Shown: piece after piece, positions 7,969 to 16,686 of the stretch | Layout of the letters: every line of letters starts with the position of its first letter | Position numbering within the stretch: the stretch's first letter is position 1 | Assembly (NCBI RefSeq): GCF_000745345.1 | Contig: NZ_JQNR01000004.1 | Location: 558,001 to 622,000, forward strand | From: Actinacidiphila yeochonensis CN732 | Lineage (GTDB): Bacteria; Actinomycetota; Actinomycetes; Streptomycetales; Streptomycetaceae | Length of the DNA: 64,000 nt | Direction: 5' to 3' | Program-made: the position numbers and the translations under genes | Notes under the pieces: generated by a model | Databases searched by the model: none | What the model was told of the DNA's origin: nothing | Seen by the model: only the letters and a program-made list of their open reading frames with translations

Positions 7969-9872
7969 CACCGCTCCTCGTGCATCGCGTGGTCCAGCAG
8001 GCCGATGAAGGCCCGGTTCAGCAGCGCGCTCTCGGTCGGCCGCAGCGGCCGCCGGGTGAGCAGCAGCGCCTGCCCGTACAGCGCCTCCACGGCGGTGACC
8101 GCCAGTTCCCGGCCGGTCACCGAAGCAGCCCGGCGCACCAGGGGGTTGAGATGGTTGAGCACCAACTGGGCGCGTGGCGACTCCGATCGCAGCGAGCCCA
8201 GGATGTCCGCCCAGACGCCGTCGGCGCTGCCGGCCAGCTCGCCGCGCCTGCGCTCGTGCCGCGCCTCCCGGTTGTCCAGCAGCAGCGCCGGCGCGCTGAC
8301 CGGATGGAAGGCGCGCAGCACCACGTCGCACTCGAACTGCGCCAGCGCCTCGCGCGCGATGTGCAGGAAGGACGCCGCGGCGAGCTCGACCGAGGGGTCC
8401 ACCGCGTCCAGGTGCGCGGTCACCGTCGCCGGGTCCAGGTCGAGCACGGCGGTGCCGGGGCGGATCTCCGGGAGCCGGTGCACCAGGTCCCGGTCGTAGG
8501 TGTAGCCGCCGTTGACCACGCCCAGCCCGGCGGCCGAGGCGATCGACGCCACCTGCTGGAACTCCTCGACGGTCTGCGCGACCAGCACCGTCGGGTGGGA
8601 GCGCGCGAACTCGTCCAGCGTCACGTGCCCGTCGGTCGTCTCGAACGGCAGCCACGGCAGCAGCAGCCGCAGCAGCTCGTCGTCGAACCGGGCCAGTGCC
8701 TTGACGGCCAGGTGGTGGACGGCGATGAACCGGTGCAGCAGCGCCGGGTCGCTGGCCGACAGCCCCGTCAGCCAGTCGCGGATGCGGGCACCGAGCGCGT
8801 CGCGGACGGCGGCCAGTGTCTCGTCCTCGTACAGCGCCTCCCGGGAGGCGGTGGGCCGCAGCTGGTCGGCGTCCACCACGCAGCGGACGAAGAACGCCCA
8901 CTCCGGGAGGAGTTCCGACGCCTTGTCGGAGAGCAGCATGCCCTTGACGTGCACCCGGTGCCCGCTGTGCCGGGAGGGGTGCACGGCCGTGGGGAGTACG
9001 AACGCCGCGCCGCGCAGGCCCACGAGCGGCAGGTCCAGCTCCACCACGTCCAGCGGGGTGAAGTCGAAGGTGGACCGGCACAGTTCGAGCAGGGCCTCGC
9101 GCCGGGCGGCCGGCGAGGGGTACGTCGCCTGCCAGGGCGGGGCGACGGCGTTGACGCGTACGGCGGAGCCGTCTGCCGCGGCCACCACGACCTCGTGGCG
9201 CAGCAGCCCGCCGTAGTGGCGGGCCAGGTCCAGCACCGTGTCGTGCCGGGTCCACTCCGCCGCGTCCGGGCGCGGCAGCAGCGTGACGGTGGTGCCCGGC
9301 TGCGGCACCGCGCCGGCCGGCAGGGTGCGGATCGCGTAGCGCCCGTCCGAGCCGCCGCGCCACTCCACGGCCGGCGCCTCCGGGTCCGCCGCCGACCGGG
9401 TGGTCACCGTGATCTCGTCGGCCACCACGAAGCACGCCAGCAGACCGATGCCGAACTGCCCGATGAAGTCACCCCGTTCGGCGACCAGCTGGTCTCCGTC
9501 CAAGGCGGCCGCAGCACCCTGGGCGGCGCGTTTGGAGCTGCGCCCGATGGTGGCGAGGAAGCGGTGCACGTCCTCCTCGGTGAGCCCGACGCCGGTGTCG
9601 GTGACCGTCAGCCGGTCCGTTCCGGCGGTCACCGTGATCCGGCCCGGCGCGGCCGGGTCGAGGGCCTGCCGCGCGGTGATCGCGTCCACCGCGTTCTGCA
9701 GCAGCTCGCGCAGGTAGACCCGGGGGCTGGAGTAGAGGTGGTGCGACAGGAGGTCGACCAGGCCGCGCAGGTCGACCTGGAAGGTGTGCGTGGCCGGGTC
9801 GGACTGCGGGGACACGGCGGTCTGCGCGGACCGGGGCGTCTGGGGGATCTGGGGTATCTGTGGATCTGACAC
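7968..9872 (-). CDS. HSP90-family (HtpG-like) ATPase
   Basis: About 634 residues of divergent HSP90. The GHKL nucleotide-binding site is intact: RELLQNAVDAI (Glu/Asn/Asp), TDTGVGLTEED (DxGxG) and IGQFGIGLLACF. The middle domain keeps the HVKGMLLSDKASELLPEWAF region and the catalytic-loop Arg in LRPTASREALYED. The C-terminal dimerisation domain is shorter and less conserved than in HtpG. GTG 9872 is preferred (GGAG about 11 bases upstream; the residues before it are low-complexity); an in-frame ATG at 9998 is the alternative. It is the first gene of a two-gene operon with the TPR protein. Expected role: ATP-dependent protein folding with a dedicated TPR partner. Confidence 0.88.
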   Translation of the reverse strand: MSDPQIPQIPQTPRSAQTAVSPQSDPATHTFQVDLRGLVDLLSHHLYSSPRVYLRELLQNAVDAITARQALDPAAPGRITVTAGTDRLTVTDTGVGLTEEDVHRFLATIGRSSKRAAQGAAAALDGDQLVAERGDFIGQFGIGLLACFVVADEITVTTRSAADPEAPAVEWRGGSDGRYAIRTLPAGAVPQPGTTVTLLPRPDAAEWTRHDTVLDLARHYGGLLRHEVVVAAADGSAVRVNAVAPPWQATYPSPAARREALLELCRSTFDFTPLDVVELDLPLVGLRGAAFVLPTAVHPSRHSGHRVHVKGMLLSDKASELLPEWAFFVRCVVDADQLRPTASREALYEDETLAAVRDALGARIRDWLTGLSASDPALLHRFIAVHHLAVKALARFDDELLRLLLPWLPFETTDGHVTLDEFARSHPTVLVAQTVEEFQQVASIASAAGLGVVNGGYTYDRDLVHRLPEIRPGTAVLDLDPATVTAHLDAVDPSVELAAASFLHIAREALAQFECDVVLRAFHPVSAPALLLDNREARHERRRGELAGSADGVWADILGSLRSESPRAQLVLNHLNPLVRRAASVTGRELAVTAVEALYGQALLLTRRPLRPTESALLNRAFIGLLDHAMHEER

Positions 9873-10074
9873 CGGTTGCGGCTCCAAATCGGCCGAGGAG
9901 AAAGGGGAGTGGCGTGCGCGCCGGGGCCGCGTCGGGACCGGGCACGCCGCCACGACGGGGGATGCGGCGGTCTCCGGACGAGGAATCCCCGGTGGCACGA
10001 CGGTGTGACGCGACGCCGGCTCGACGGTGGCGTCGACGCCCGTAGCGGCGCCATGGGCGGTCGTCAGCGGCGGA

Positions 10075-11109
10075 TCAGCGCAGCATGCGGGCCTGCCACC
10101 GCGTGTACGTGCCCACGGGGTCGTCGGCGCCGCCCTTGAGACGGTTCCAAGGGGACCTGCATACCGCGCCGTTGAGCATGGCGAAGACCTCGACCGCCGA
10201 CTGCTTGCGGCCGGCGAGGGAGAAGGTCATCGCGAAGGTGTTCGCCGACGCCGTCCACCCCGGGTGCCGTTGGAAGGCGGCATGCCCCAGCGACCGCTCC
10301 CATGCCTGGCCCAGCCGGCCGGCGGCCTCCGGTTGGGCCAGGCTGCTCGTCCCGTTCTCCTTCGGCTCGCCGTACCACTCCTCCAGCTGGGCCAGCGCCA
10401 CCAACTCGCCGAAGGGCGAACCCTCGGGCGCCGCCAGCATGGCCGTCCGGGCGAAGTCGTGCATCTTCTCGTGCGAGCCGCCCCACTTGGCGCAGACCTG
10501 CTGGAGGTGGACCCGATGGGCCGGCAGGTGGTGGGGGAAGCGCGCGACGACGGCGTCGAGCCGCCGCCGCGCCGCGTCCTGCCCGACCTGGAGCCCCCGT
10601 CCCGAGGTCAGGAGGAAGTACCAGGGAGCGACCCATTCCGGGGCCAGCTCGGCGGCCTCGTAGAGGTGCTCCTCCGCGTCCCGCAGCCGGGCGTGGAAGA
10701 CGGCGAACTGCTCCTTGGACACGTACTTGGCCAGCTTCGCCGACCGCGCCTCCCACGCCCAGCCGATCTGGCGGGTACCCAGCGCCAGCCGCGCCAGCGG
10801 GTCCCGAGGGTCGTCGGCGACCGCACGGGCCAGCCACTCCTCGGCGCCGTCCACGTCCATGACCTCGTTGACCAGCCAGCTCAGGTCGTCTGTCCACGGC
10901 CCGGCCAGACCGGGCCCCTCCGCGGCCGACGCCAGCAACTCCCGCACCCCGGCCCAGTCGCCGGACCGAGCCGCGCCGAGCACGGCGGTGAGGCGGGGAT
11001 CACCCAGATCCGTGTCGAGCCGCGGCGGAGCGACCAGGCCCCACGACTGGCGCCGCTCGCGCGCCTTCTTCTCCTGCTTCTCCGCCGTACGGCGGCCGAA
11101 AAGCGGCAT
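10075..11109 (-). CDS. Hypothetical helical-repeat protein
   Basis: This 344-residue protein was not assigned to a named family with confidence. The N terminus is highly charged (QEKKARERRQ). The rest is rich in Trp, Ala and Leu and predicted helical, with TPR-like pairs such as EEHLYEAAELAPEWVAPWYF, a pattern seen in DUF4034-type proteins. There is no signal peptide or membrane segment. It begins with ATG and stands alone on the leftward strand between the HSP90-like and deacetylase-like genes. Codon use is typical of the neighbourhood, so it is a real gene. The function is unknown; a protein-interaction role is the most that can be inferred. Confidence 0.7.
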   Translation of the reverse strand: MPLFGRRTAEKQEKKARERRQSWGLVAPPRLDTDLGDPRLTAVLGAARSGDWAGVRELLASAAEGPGLAGPWTDDLSWLVNEVMDVDGAEEWLARAVADDPRDPLARLALGTRQIGWAWEARSAKLAKYVSKEQFAVFHARLRDAEEHLYEAAELAPEWVAPWYFLLTSGRGLQVGQDAARRRLDAVVARFPHHLPAHRVHLQQVCAKWGGSHEKMHDFARTAMLAAPEGSPFGELVALAQLEEWYGEPKENGTSSLAQPEAAGRLGQAWERSLGHAAFQRHPGWTASANTFAMTFSLAGRKQSAVEVFAMLNGAVCRSPWNRLKGGADDPVGTYTRWQARMLR

Positions 11110-11263
11110 ACGGCACCCCCCTCAGCTGTACTCGGGGCGTGTTCGTCCCGCCCCCCCGGTGAGTACATATCACGGCCGGGCGACAGCACGCCGATCCCGG
11201 TCCGGGCCGGTCGGTGGCGCGAGCGGGGCCACCACGACCGTCCGCCGTCGATCCGCGCGGGGC

Positions 11264-12067
11264 CTACTTGTAGACCTTGCCCGCCACCGGCTTGCCCGGC
11301 GCCAGCAGCTGCTTGACCGTCACGAAGGTGTAACCGCGCTTCTGGAGCGTGGAGATGATGGGGGCGACCGAGGCGACCGTGCCGTTGTAGCCGCGGTTGG
11401 TCGGGTCCACCAGGTCGTGCAGCAGGATGATCCCGTCCGGCTTGGTCTGCTTGAGTATGCGGCTGGCTATGAGCTTGGAGTCGGTGGTCTTGTAGTCGGC
11501 GCCGTTGGCGCTCCACACCACCTCGGCCATGCCCAACTCCTTCGCCACCTTGGTGACTTTGGCGCTGGTGCGGCCCTGCGGGGGGCGCAGCAGTGTCGGC
11601 CGCTGGCCGGTGGCCTTCTCGACGGCGTCCCGCCCCTCGGTGATCTCCTTGCGGACCTCGTCCGTGCTGATCTTGGTGAGGATCTGGTGGCTCCAGGTGA
11701 GCGTCTCCACCTCGTGGCCCTGCGCGACCATGTCCCGCACCATCTCCGGGTGCACCCGCACATGGTTCTTGCCGAGCGTGAAGAACGTCGCGTGGACGTG
11801 GTACTTGGCGAGTATGGCCAGGATCTGCGGGGTGCGCACGCTGGGGCCCGCGTCGAACGTGAGCGCCACGCACTTGACGTGGCGGCAGTCCACGGCGCCG
11901 TCGGGTCCCTGCGCGAAGGCCGCGGTGCCCGCGGCGGGAGCCCCCTTGCGCGCGGCCGCCGGCGAGGTCGCCGTGTAGCCGTCGCAGCCGGAGACGCCGA
12001 ACGCCAGCGCACCCGCGGCCAGCAAGGTGATCAGCGCGCGGGTGCGGCGCGCCGTGGTCGTACGCAT
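11264..12067 (-). CDS. Polysaccharide-deacetylase (NodB/CE4) family lipoprotein with altered metal site
   Basis: A 267-residue exported lipoprotein whose lipobox (FGVSGC) has its Cys at residue 28. A NodB/CE4 domain follows, as in enzymes that deacetylate peptidoglycan or other polysaccharides. Motif 1 reads TFDAGPS (70-76), so the second, metal-binding Asp is Ala73. Motif 2 reads LTWSH (123-127), so the first metal-binding His is Leu123. Motif 3 (RPPQG, 161-165) and the final His (LLHDL, His217) are kept. Two of three metal ligands are therefore missing, and catalysis is doubtful. The ATG is preceded by GAGGGGG. It stands alone. A carbohydrate-binding or regulatory role is an alternative to catalysis. 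Confidence 0.85.
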   Translation of the reverse strand: MRTTTARRTRALITLLAAGALAFGVSGCDGYTATSPAAARKGAPAAGTAAFAQGPDGAVDCRHVKCVALTFDAGPSVRTPQILAILAKYHVHATFFTLGKNHVRVHPEMVRDMVAQGHEVETLTWSHQILTKISTDEVRKEITEGRDAVEKATGQRPTLLRPPQGRTSAKVTKVAKELGMAEVVWSANGADYKTTDSKLIASRILKQTKPDGIILLHDLVDPTNRGYNGTVASVAPIISTLQKRGYTFVTVKQLLAPGKPVAGKVYK

Positions 12068-12787
12068 GCGGGATTCCCCCTCGTTTCTGCGGTCCGGAGC
12101 CCGATGGGGTGGGCTCCGGACCGGAACCCTACACACTGCGTATACACAGGTTATCTACCGGGGGGTTGTACTGATCCCTGGCCAGATCTGTCTGAACAGT
12201 GGCGATTTGCCGTCGTTTTGGATGGGATCTGTGCGGTCGAATGTGCTGGGAGCGACGGCAGGGGCTGCGGTGGGAAAGGGGTGCGGGGGTGAACCGGCGG
12301 TGCCTGAGGGGCGGCCGGACGTCGGGGGCATGGGCCGGCGAGCGGTGGCTGCGGAAGGGAGCAGGCTCGTGCTGTCGCGGCCGACGCGGCGTCGGGACGG
12401 CGTCGGCAACGGCACCGGTTGCCGCCTCCCGCGTCCGTCCTGGAGGGGGTGGTCGGCGCGCTCCCGTGGCGGGGCGGTGTCGGGGCTCCGTCGGGTGGGG
12501 AGCGATGACCCGCCGGGCGCGCGCCGCCCCTGGGGGTGCGTCGCGGGACGGCGCGGTCGTACGAGGCCGGGGGTGGGGGAGTGCCGCGTGCGCCGTGTGC
12601 TCCGGAGGCGAGTCGGACCAGGGGTAGGCTGCTCGCGCGGCCCACCACCCGTTCGGGGCCGCGTAGTCGACCAACCGGCCGGGTACGGCGCGGTTCCGTG
12701 CGCCACGAAGGTGACGTATGGGGCGAATCGGGCCTTGCCGGGGGTGGGGTGCCCGACCGGCGGCCCGGGTTTGCGAGGATCGTTGCG
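12068..12787. other. Non-coding divergent gap between deacetylase-like and L,D-transpeptidase genes
   Basis: About 720 bases with no frame showing convincing codon bias on either strand. The left end (12130-12260) is less GC-rich and is the likely promoter zone for the leftward lipoprotein gene. The remainder is G-rich on the plus strand. No repeat or RNA gene was recognised. Confidence 0.4.
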
Positions 12788-13654
12788 ATGACTGCCGCTC
12801 CCTCTGACGCTCTCACCGAGCGCTCAAGCCCTCCGGGCCGTGACCGTCGACGGCACCGGCGTCCTCGTCGTACCGCCAAACGCGTGGTGATCGCCGTGTC
12901 GGTGGTCGCCGCCGCGGTGGGCCTGCTCGGCGCGGGCTACGTCGCCACCCAGCACTCGGGCGGAGGCCGGACCGCCGCGGCCGACAACGGCCGTGACACC
13001 GGCAAGCCCGCTGGTACGCCAGCCGCCGCGGCCCCGGCGGCCACCGCGTCGCGGGACCCGATGCCCGCCACCATTCCGGGGCTGGGCCCCAAGACGCTGG
13101 CCGACGTGCCGGCTGCCAGCCGCCAGGTGCTGGTGGCCTCCGGTCAGGCCAAGGACTCCTCCAACACGCTGGTCACCCTCTGGGTCAAGCTCCCGGACGG
13201 CCACTGGCGTCCGGGCGCGACCTGGCGCGGCCACAACGCGAAGGACGGCTGGACGACGGACCACCACGCCGGGGACCTGCACAGCCCGATCGGCGTGTTC
13301 ACCCTCCACGACGCCGGCGGGTTCGACGCCGACCCGGGGTCCCACCTGCCGTACCACCACTCCGACAGCTTCCACGCGGGTGGCGTCGGCTTCGACGGAG
13401 AGCCGCTCGACGAGGCGTTCGACTACGTCATCGCCATCGACTACAACCGCGTCCCCGGCACCTCACCCCTGGACGGCACCCAGCCGCTGGGGGCCGACAA
13501 GGGCGGCGGCATCTGGGTGCACGTCGACCACGGCGGCCCCACCCACGGCTGCGTCAGTATCCCCGCCCCGGACATGGTCACGCTGCTGCGCGCGCTGCAG
13601 CCCGCCGACCACCCGGTCATCGTCATGGGCGACAGCACTTCCCTCCAGAGCTGA
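12788..13654 (+). CDS. L,D-transpeptidase (YkuD fold), membrane anchored
   Basis: A 288-residue protein that should make 3-3 cross-links in peptidoglycan or attach proteins to it. A basic N terminus (RRRHRRPRR) precedes one transmembrane segment at about residues 32-52, followed by an Ala/Pro-rich linker and an extracellular catalytic domain. The active-site signature THGCVSIP has His253 and nucleophilic Cys255, and an upstream HVDH segment precedes it. ATG 12788 has GAGG about 10 bases upstream. It is convergent with the PI-PLC-like gene, with a very strong shared hairpin between them. The domain is complete and the call is firm; the exact acceptor is not predictable. Confidence 0.87.
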   Translation: MTAAPSDALTERSSPPGRDRRRHRRPRRTAKRVVIAVSVVAAAVGLLGAGYVATQHSGGGRTAAADNGRDTGKPAGTPAAAAPAATASRDPMPATIPGLGPKTLADVPAASRQVLVASGQAKDSSNTLVTLWVKLPDGHWRPGATWRGHNAKDGWTTDHHAGDLHSPIGVFTLHDAGGFDADPGSHLPYHHSDSFHAGGVGFDGEPLDEAFDYVIAIDYNRVPGTSPLDGTQPLGADKGGGIWVHVDHGGPTHGCVSIPAPDMVTLLRALQPADHPVIVMGDSTSLQS

Positions 13655-13718
13655 AGCCGCGACCGGACCACGCCGCCGCCACGGAGGCAGGGCAAAGCTC
13701 CTGTACGACCTCGTCGGC

Positions 13719-13784
13719 GCGCGGGAGTACACCGACGGCCGGCCGGGACATCCGTCCCTGCCGGCCGTCGGTGTACTCCCGCGC
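13719..13784. terminator. Bidirectional terminator: perfect 25-bp stem
   Basis: Arms 13719-13743 and 13760-13784 are perfectly complementary over 25 bp. The 16-base loop can itself pair (GGGAC with GTCCC). It sits between two convergent genes whose stops are at 13654 and 13802, so it probably ends transcription from both sides. Confidence 0.9.
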
Positions 13785-13801
13785 CAGGCGGGTGGGGGCG
13801 G

Positions 13802-14881
13802 TCAGCCGCGCGGCAGGACCAGGGACTGCACGCTCGGCAGCCCGCGCCAGTCGTTGGACGCGATGGTGGCGTGCGCGGCGGCGAGTTGGGCGACCCGGGC
13901 CTGCGCGTCGGCCGCGGCCGGAGCGGTGTCGTCCAGGGTCGGCGCCACGTTCTGCGCGTCCGTCATGATCAGCAGGTAGTGGTTGGTGTCGTACCAGCTG
14001 GTGTCGATGCTGCCGTTGAGGAACGTGGCGGCGTCACCGTCGAAGACCACGAACCACGGCCGCAGCGAGGCGTCGGAGTAGCGCGAACGCGGGTCGCCGG
14101 CCTGGGCGTTGTGCACGGCGGGGAAGACGTTGGCCTGGGAGAGCTTCCCCTGGCTCTGGAGTGATTTGAGGTAGCCCGCGTACTCCTGGTCGGTCCACAG
14201 GGAGTCCGTCGGGTTGGCCTCCTCGACCGTCCCCGGGATGGCCTCGATCAGCACCTTGCCGGCCAACTGCGCCCGAGTGGGCCAGTTCCCGGCGATCGCA
14301 GCGGCGTCCAGGGACGCGTACTGGCCGCCGCCCGGCTTGGCCAGCAGGTCGGAGGGCTTGAAGACGAGGCTGCCCAGGTGGGCGCTGATCGACTGGTCCA
14401 GCTTCGCCGGGCTCATCCCGAAGGTGCTCTGGAAGCCGGCCTTCAACTCCAACTTGATGACCAGGGGCCCGTGTCCGGGGTGGGCGCCCAGCCAGACCCG
14501 GACGTCGTCCAGGCAGGTCTCCAGGTCCTTGTTCGCGGCGCCGGTGTAGAGGTCGGCGGCGGAGGAGGCGTTGACGCAGTTGTTGCTGTTGCCCAGCGGG
14601 TTGTCGTGGCTGACCTTCCACTCCTGGGTGACGAAGTCGTCCCAGACGTCCAGCTCGATCATCGAGGTGCCGGTGTCCAGCGCCTGGGCGAGGTAGGGGA
14701 AGGCCGACGGGTCGTAGGTGTTGTGCAGGCCGGACCCGGTCGTCGACGAGAACGGCAGCGAGTCCGTCTCGGCTGCGGAGGCGGGGGTCCCGCCGGCGAA
14801 GAAGGCGAGGCAGGCACTGAGGGCGGCACCGAGGGCGGCGGCGCGAAGCCGACCGGAGATGCGGCGGAGCGGACCGGTCAC
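13802..14881 (-). CDS. Secreted Ca2+-dependent phosphatidylinositol-specific phospholipase C-like protein
   Basis: A 359-residue exported protein. The signal peptide has a basic start, a hydrophobic core (AAALGAALSACLAFFAGG) and an ASA-A cleavage site near residue 36. The mature part carries PI-PLC X-domain features: GLHNTYD (first catalytic His), IELDVWDD (metal-binding acidic cluster) and VSHDNPLG (second His). The closest known type is the Ca2+-dependent PI-PLC of Streptomyces antibioticus. The GTG start follows AGGAGG by five bases. A GTTCACG heptamer (14988-14994, minus strand) upstream resembles one half of a PhoP box, but no direct repeat was found. It stands alone, and the lipid substrate is inferred from the family. 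Confidence 0.85.
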   Translation of the reverse strand: MTGPLRRISGRLRAAALGAALSACLAFFAGGTPASAAETDSLPFSSTTGSGLHNTYDPSAFPYLAQALDTGTSMIELDVWDDFVTQEWKVSHDNPLGNSNNCVNASSAADLYTGAANKDLETCLDDVRVWLGAHPGHGPLVIKLELKAGFQSTFGMSPAKLDQSISAHLGSLVFKPSDLLAKPGGGQYASLDAAAIAGNWPTRAQLAGKVLIEAIPGTVEEANPTDSLWTDQEYAGYLKSLQSQGKLSQANVFPAVHNAQAGDPRSRYSDASLRPWFVVFDGDAATFLNGSIDTSWYDTNHYLLIMTDAQNVAPTLDDTAPAAADAQARVAQLAAAHATIASNDWRGLPSVQSLVLPRG

Positions 14882-15373
14882 GTGTCCTCCTGTTGGTTGT
14901 GTCTCCGTCAGGACGGTGCCGGGCGCGCGTGAATCGACGGAGACATGACACGTAACACGACCTGTCGGCCTGCTGTCACCTCCTGTGCGTGAACGTGCCT
15001 CCTGTTACAGGGGTGTTGGCAGGACGAGCGGTCCGAGCCGAGGTCCGCCGACCCGGGTCGGCGCCGGGTCGGTCGAAACCACGCCCAAAGCGCCAGGCGG
15101 TGCCCGCTGTTGGGGCCGTCTGACGCTTCGGGTGATGCGCGGAACGTCACGTTGCCGGTGCGGTTCGGGACACGCGAACGTTCCGCCGCCGGCGGCGCGG
15201 ACGACGGGTTCCGCGCGCGCTGGCACTGATGGCCCAGGGTGCGGCGCCCGGTTCGAACGGTGGGCGGGGACTCGCCCCGCCCCTGCGCGGAGCCGGCCCG
15301 GCGTCGCCGCGCGACAGCCGAACGAGGGCCCGGCCCGAGGTCGTTGAAGGAGGACGATGGGGCTGGTGGGTCG
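14882..15373. other. Gap upstream of the PI-PLC-like gene and downstream of azlD
   Basis: The 490 bases contain no convincing coding frame. 14885-15000 is the leader and promoter zone of the leftward PI-PLC-like gene, whose ribosome-binding site is perfect. The rest shows no clear hairpin or repeat. Confidence 0.4.
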
Positions 15374-15697
15374 TCAGGAGACGCCGACGAGCCGGAGTAC
15401 CGCCGCAGTGGCCGCGGCCGCGACCACCACGACCACGAACGGCGCCCGCCGACAGGCGAGCAGGCCACCCACCGCGACCCCCGCCGTGCGGGCGGGACCC
15501 GCGTAGCCGTGCCCCTCCATGAGGCCTGAAGTGGCCACCAGCGCCGCCAGCAGGACCACGACGGCCGTGCCCATGAGGCGTTCGGCCAGGGGCGGCAGCG
15601 AGAACCGGGCACGCAGTACCTGTCCGGCGCCCCGGAAGGCGAACGTGCCGACGCCGAGCACGCCGGTGGCGGTGAGGAGTCCCGCGGTGCCGGTCAT
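15374..15697 (-). CDS. azlD: AzlD-type branched-chain amino acid export subunit
   Basis: A 107-residue, strongly hydrophobic protein with about four membrane segments (TGLLTATGVLGVGTF, LMGTAVVVLLAALVA, GVAVGGLLA, VVVVVAAAATAAVL). It matches the small AzlD subunit that works with AzlC to export branched-chain amino acids or analogues. Its ATG overlaps the stop of azlC by four bases (ATGA), so the two are translationally coupled. Length is typical. The substrate is inferred from the family and is not shown by sequence. Confidence 0.87.
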   Translation of the reverse strand: MTGTAGLLTATGVLGVGTFAFRGAGQVLRARFSLPPLAERLMGTAVVVLLAALVATSGLMEGHGYAGPARTAGVAVGGLLACRRAPFVVVVVAAAATAAVLRLVGVS

Positions 15698-16593
15698 CGC
15701 GTGCCCCTCTCGGTGCCGGCCGACCCGTGCGGGGGCCGCGGCAGCTCGTCCCCGCTCCCGCCTGGGGTGCCGGACGGCGGCGCGGTGCCCCGGGCACGGC
15801 GCGCGGCAGCGGCTTCCGGGGGCCCGGCCGCGCCCCCGGCGGTGTCCACCGCGTCGTGGGCGGTGCTGCCCTCGTCCGCCAAGGTCTTCGCGGCGGGCGG
15901 CGGCTCGTTCCGCGGTACCCCGCGCCCCGCCGCGGCGACGCCGAGCAGGGCGAGGAGGACGGGCAGGCCCGCGGGCAGGAAGGGAGTCGCCGCCAGGGCG
16001 ACCACGGCCCCGGCCAGCGCCGCGCGCCGAGGTGCCGAACGGTTCAGCGAAGGCAGCAGCAGTGCCAGCAGCACGGCGGGAAAGGCCGCGTCGAGCCCGA
16101 AGGCGTCGGTGTCGCCGATGGCCCGGCCGCCGTACGCGCCCGCGACCACCCCCGCGTTCCAGGCCGCGAAGAGCCCGAGTCCGCAGCCCCAGTAGGCGGT
16201 TCGGCGCATGGCGGGCGAGGTCTGCGCGAGGGTGAACGCGACCGTCTCGTCGACCATCAGGTGAGTGCCGGCCAGCCGTCGCCAGCCCCCCGAGCCGCGC
16301 AGCACGTCTCCCACGGCGAAGCCGAACGGCACGTGCCGCGCGTTGATCAGCAGTCCGGCGGCCACCGCCGCCAGTGGGCTGCCCGCGCTTCCCAGGATGC
16401 CGATCACGGCGAACTGCGCCGCGCCGGCGAAGACCACCAGTGACATGAGTACCGGCAGCCACAGCGGTAGGCCGAGCCCCACCGCGATGGCGCCGAAGGA
16501 CAGGCCGACGAGTGCGTCGGCAGCACACACCAGGCCGATGGAGCGCGCCAGCGCGGATCGCCCGGTCTTCGGGGTTCGCCATATCGAACGCAT
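15694..16593 (-). CDS. azlC: AzlC-type branched-chain amino acid permease
   Basis: This 299-residue membrane protein belongs to the AzlC/YgaZ family of exporters. It has several transmembrane helices and the conserved segments FAGAAQFAVIGIL, INARHVPFGF and HLMVDETVAF. Family members are usually about 230-250 residues. Here the last 65 or so residues form a Gly/Pro/Ala-rich, charged, low-complexity cytoplasmic tail. The gene starts with ATG at 16593 and shares a 93-base divergent promoter with a cupin-HTH regulator, which probably controls it. It is followed, with a 4-base overlap, by azlD. Confidence 0.88.
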   Translation of the reverse strand: MRSIWRTPKTGRSALARSIGLVCAADALVGLSFGAIAVGLGLPLWLPVLMSLVVFAGAAQFAVIGILGSAGSPLAAVAAGLLINARHVPFGFAVGDVLRGSGGWRRLAGTHLMVDETVAFTLAQTSPAMRRTAYWGCGLGLFAAWNAGVVAGAYGGRAIGDTDAFGLDAAFPAVLLALLLPSLNRSAPRRAALAGAVVALAATPFLPAGLPVLLALLGVAAAGRGVPRNEPPPAAKTLADEGSTAHDAVDTAGGAAGPPEAAAARRARGTAPPSGTPGGSGDELPRPPHGSAGTERGTR

Positions 16594-16686
16594 CGCTGTC
16601 TATACTGAACGCACGGAGAGCGTTCGTCAAATAACACGACCGTACGTTTCACCGAACGAACACCTTGTTGTATGGAGGAGTACGCA
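16594..16686. promoter_or_regulatory. Divergent azlC / cupin-regulator promoter with inverted repeat
   Basis: TATACT at 16601-16606 is a plausible -10 element for the rightward gene. GAACGC (16607-16612) and GCGTTC (16620-16625) form an inverted repeat with a 7-base centre directly after it. A similar GAACGAAC lies at about 16654. These are good candidates for the operator of the adjacent HTH regulator; that assignment is inference. Confidence 0.45.

Noticed and set aside
4351..8499. Very long rightward open frame (over 1300 codons) antisense to the TPR gene
   Set aside because: Typical antisense artefact of high-GC DNA; composition is Arg/Gly/Gln-rich and lacks domains, while the leftward TPR frame is coherent.
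7969..9435. Possible N-terminal extension of the TPR protein through the HSP90 gene
   Set aside because: The extra residues are an out-of-frame reading of the HSP90 gene; the TGATG junction with GAGGAG marks the true start.
14988..14994. PhoP-box half (GTTCACG) upstream of the PI-PLC-like gene
   Set aside because: Only one heptamer was found; a functional box needs direct repeats at 11-base spacing.
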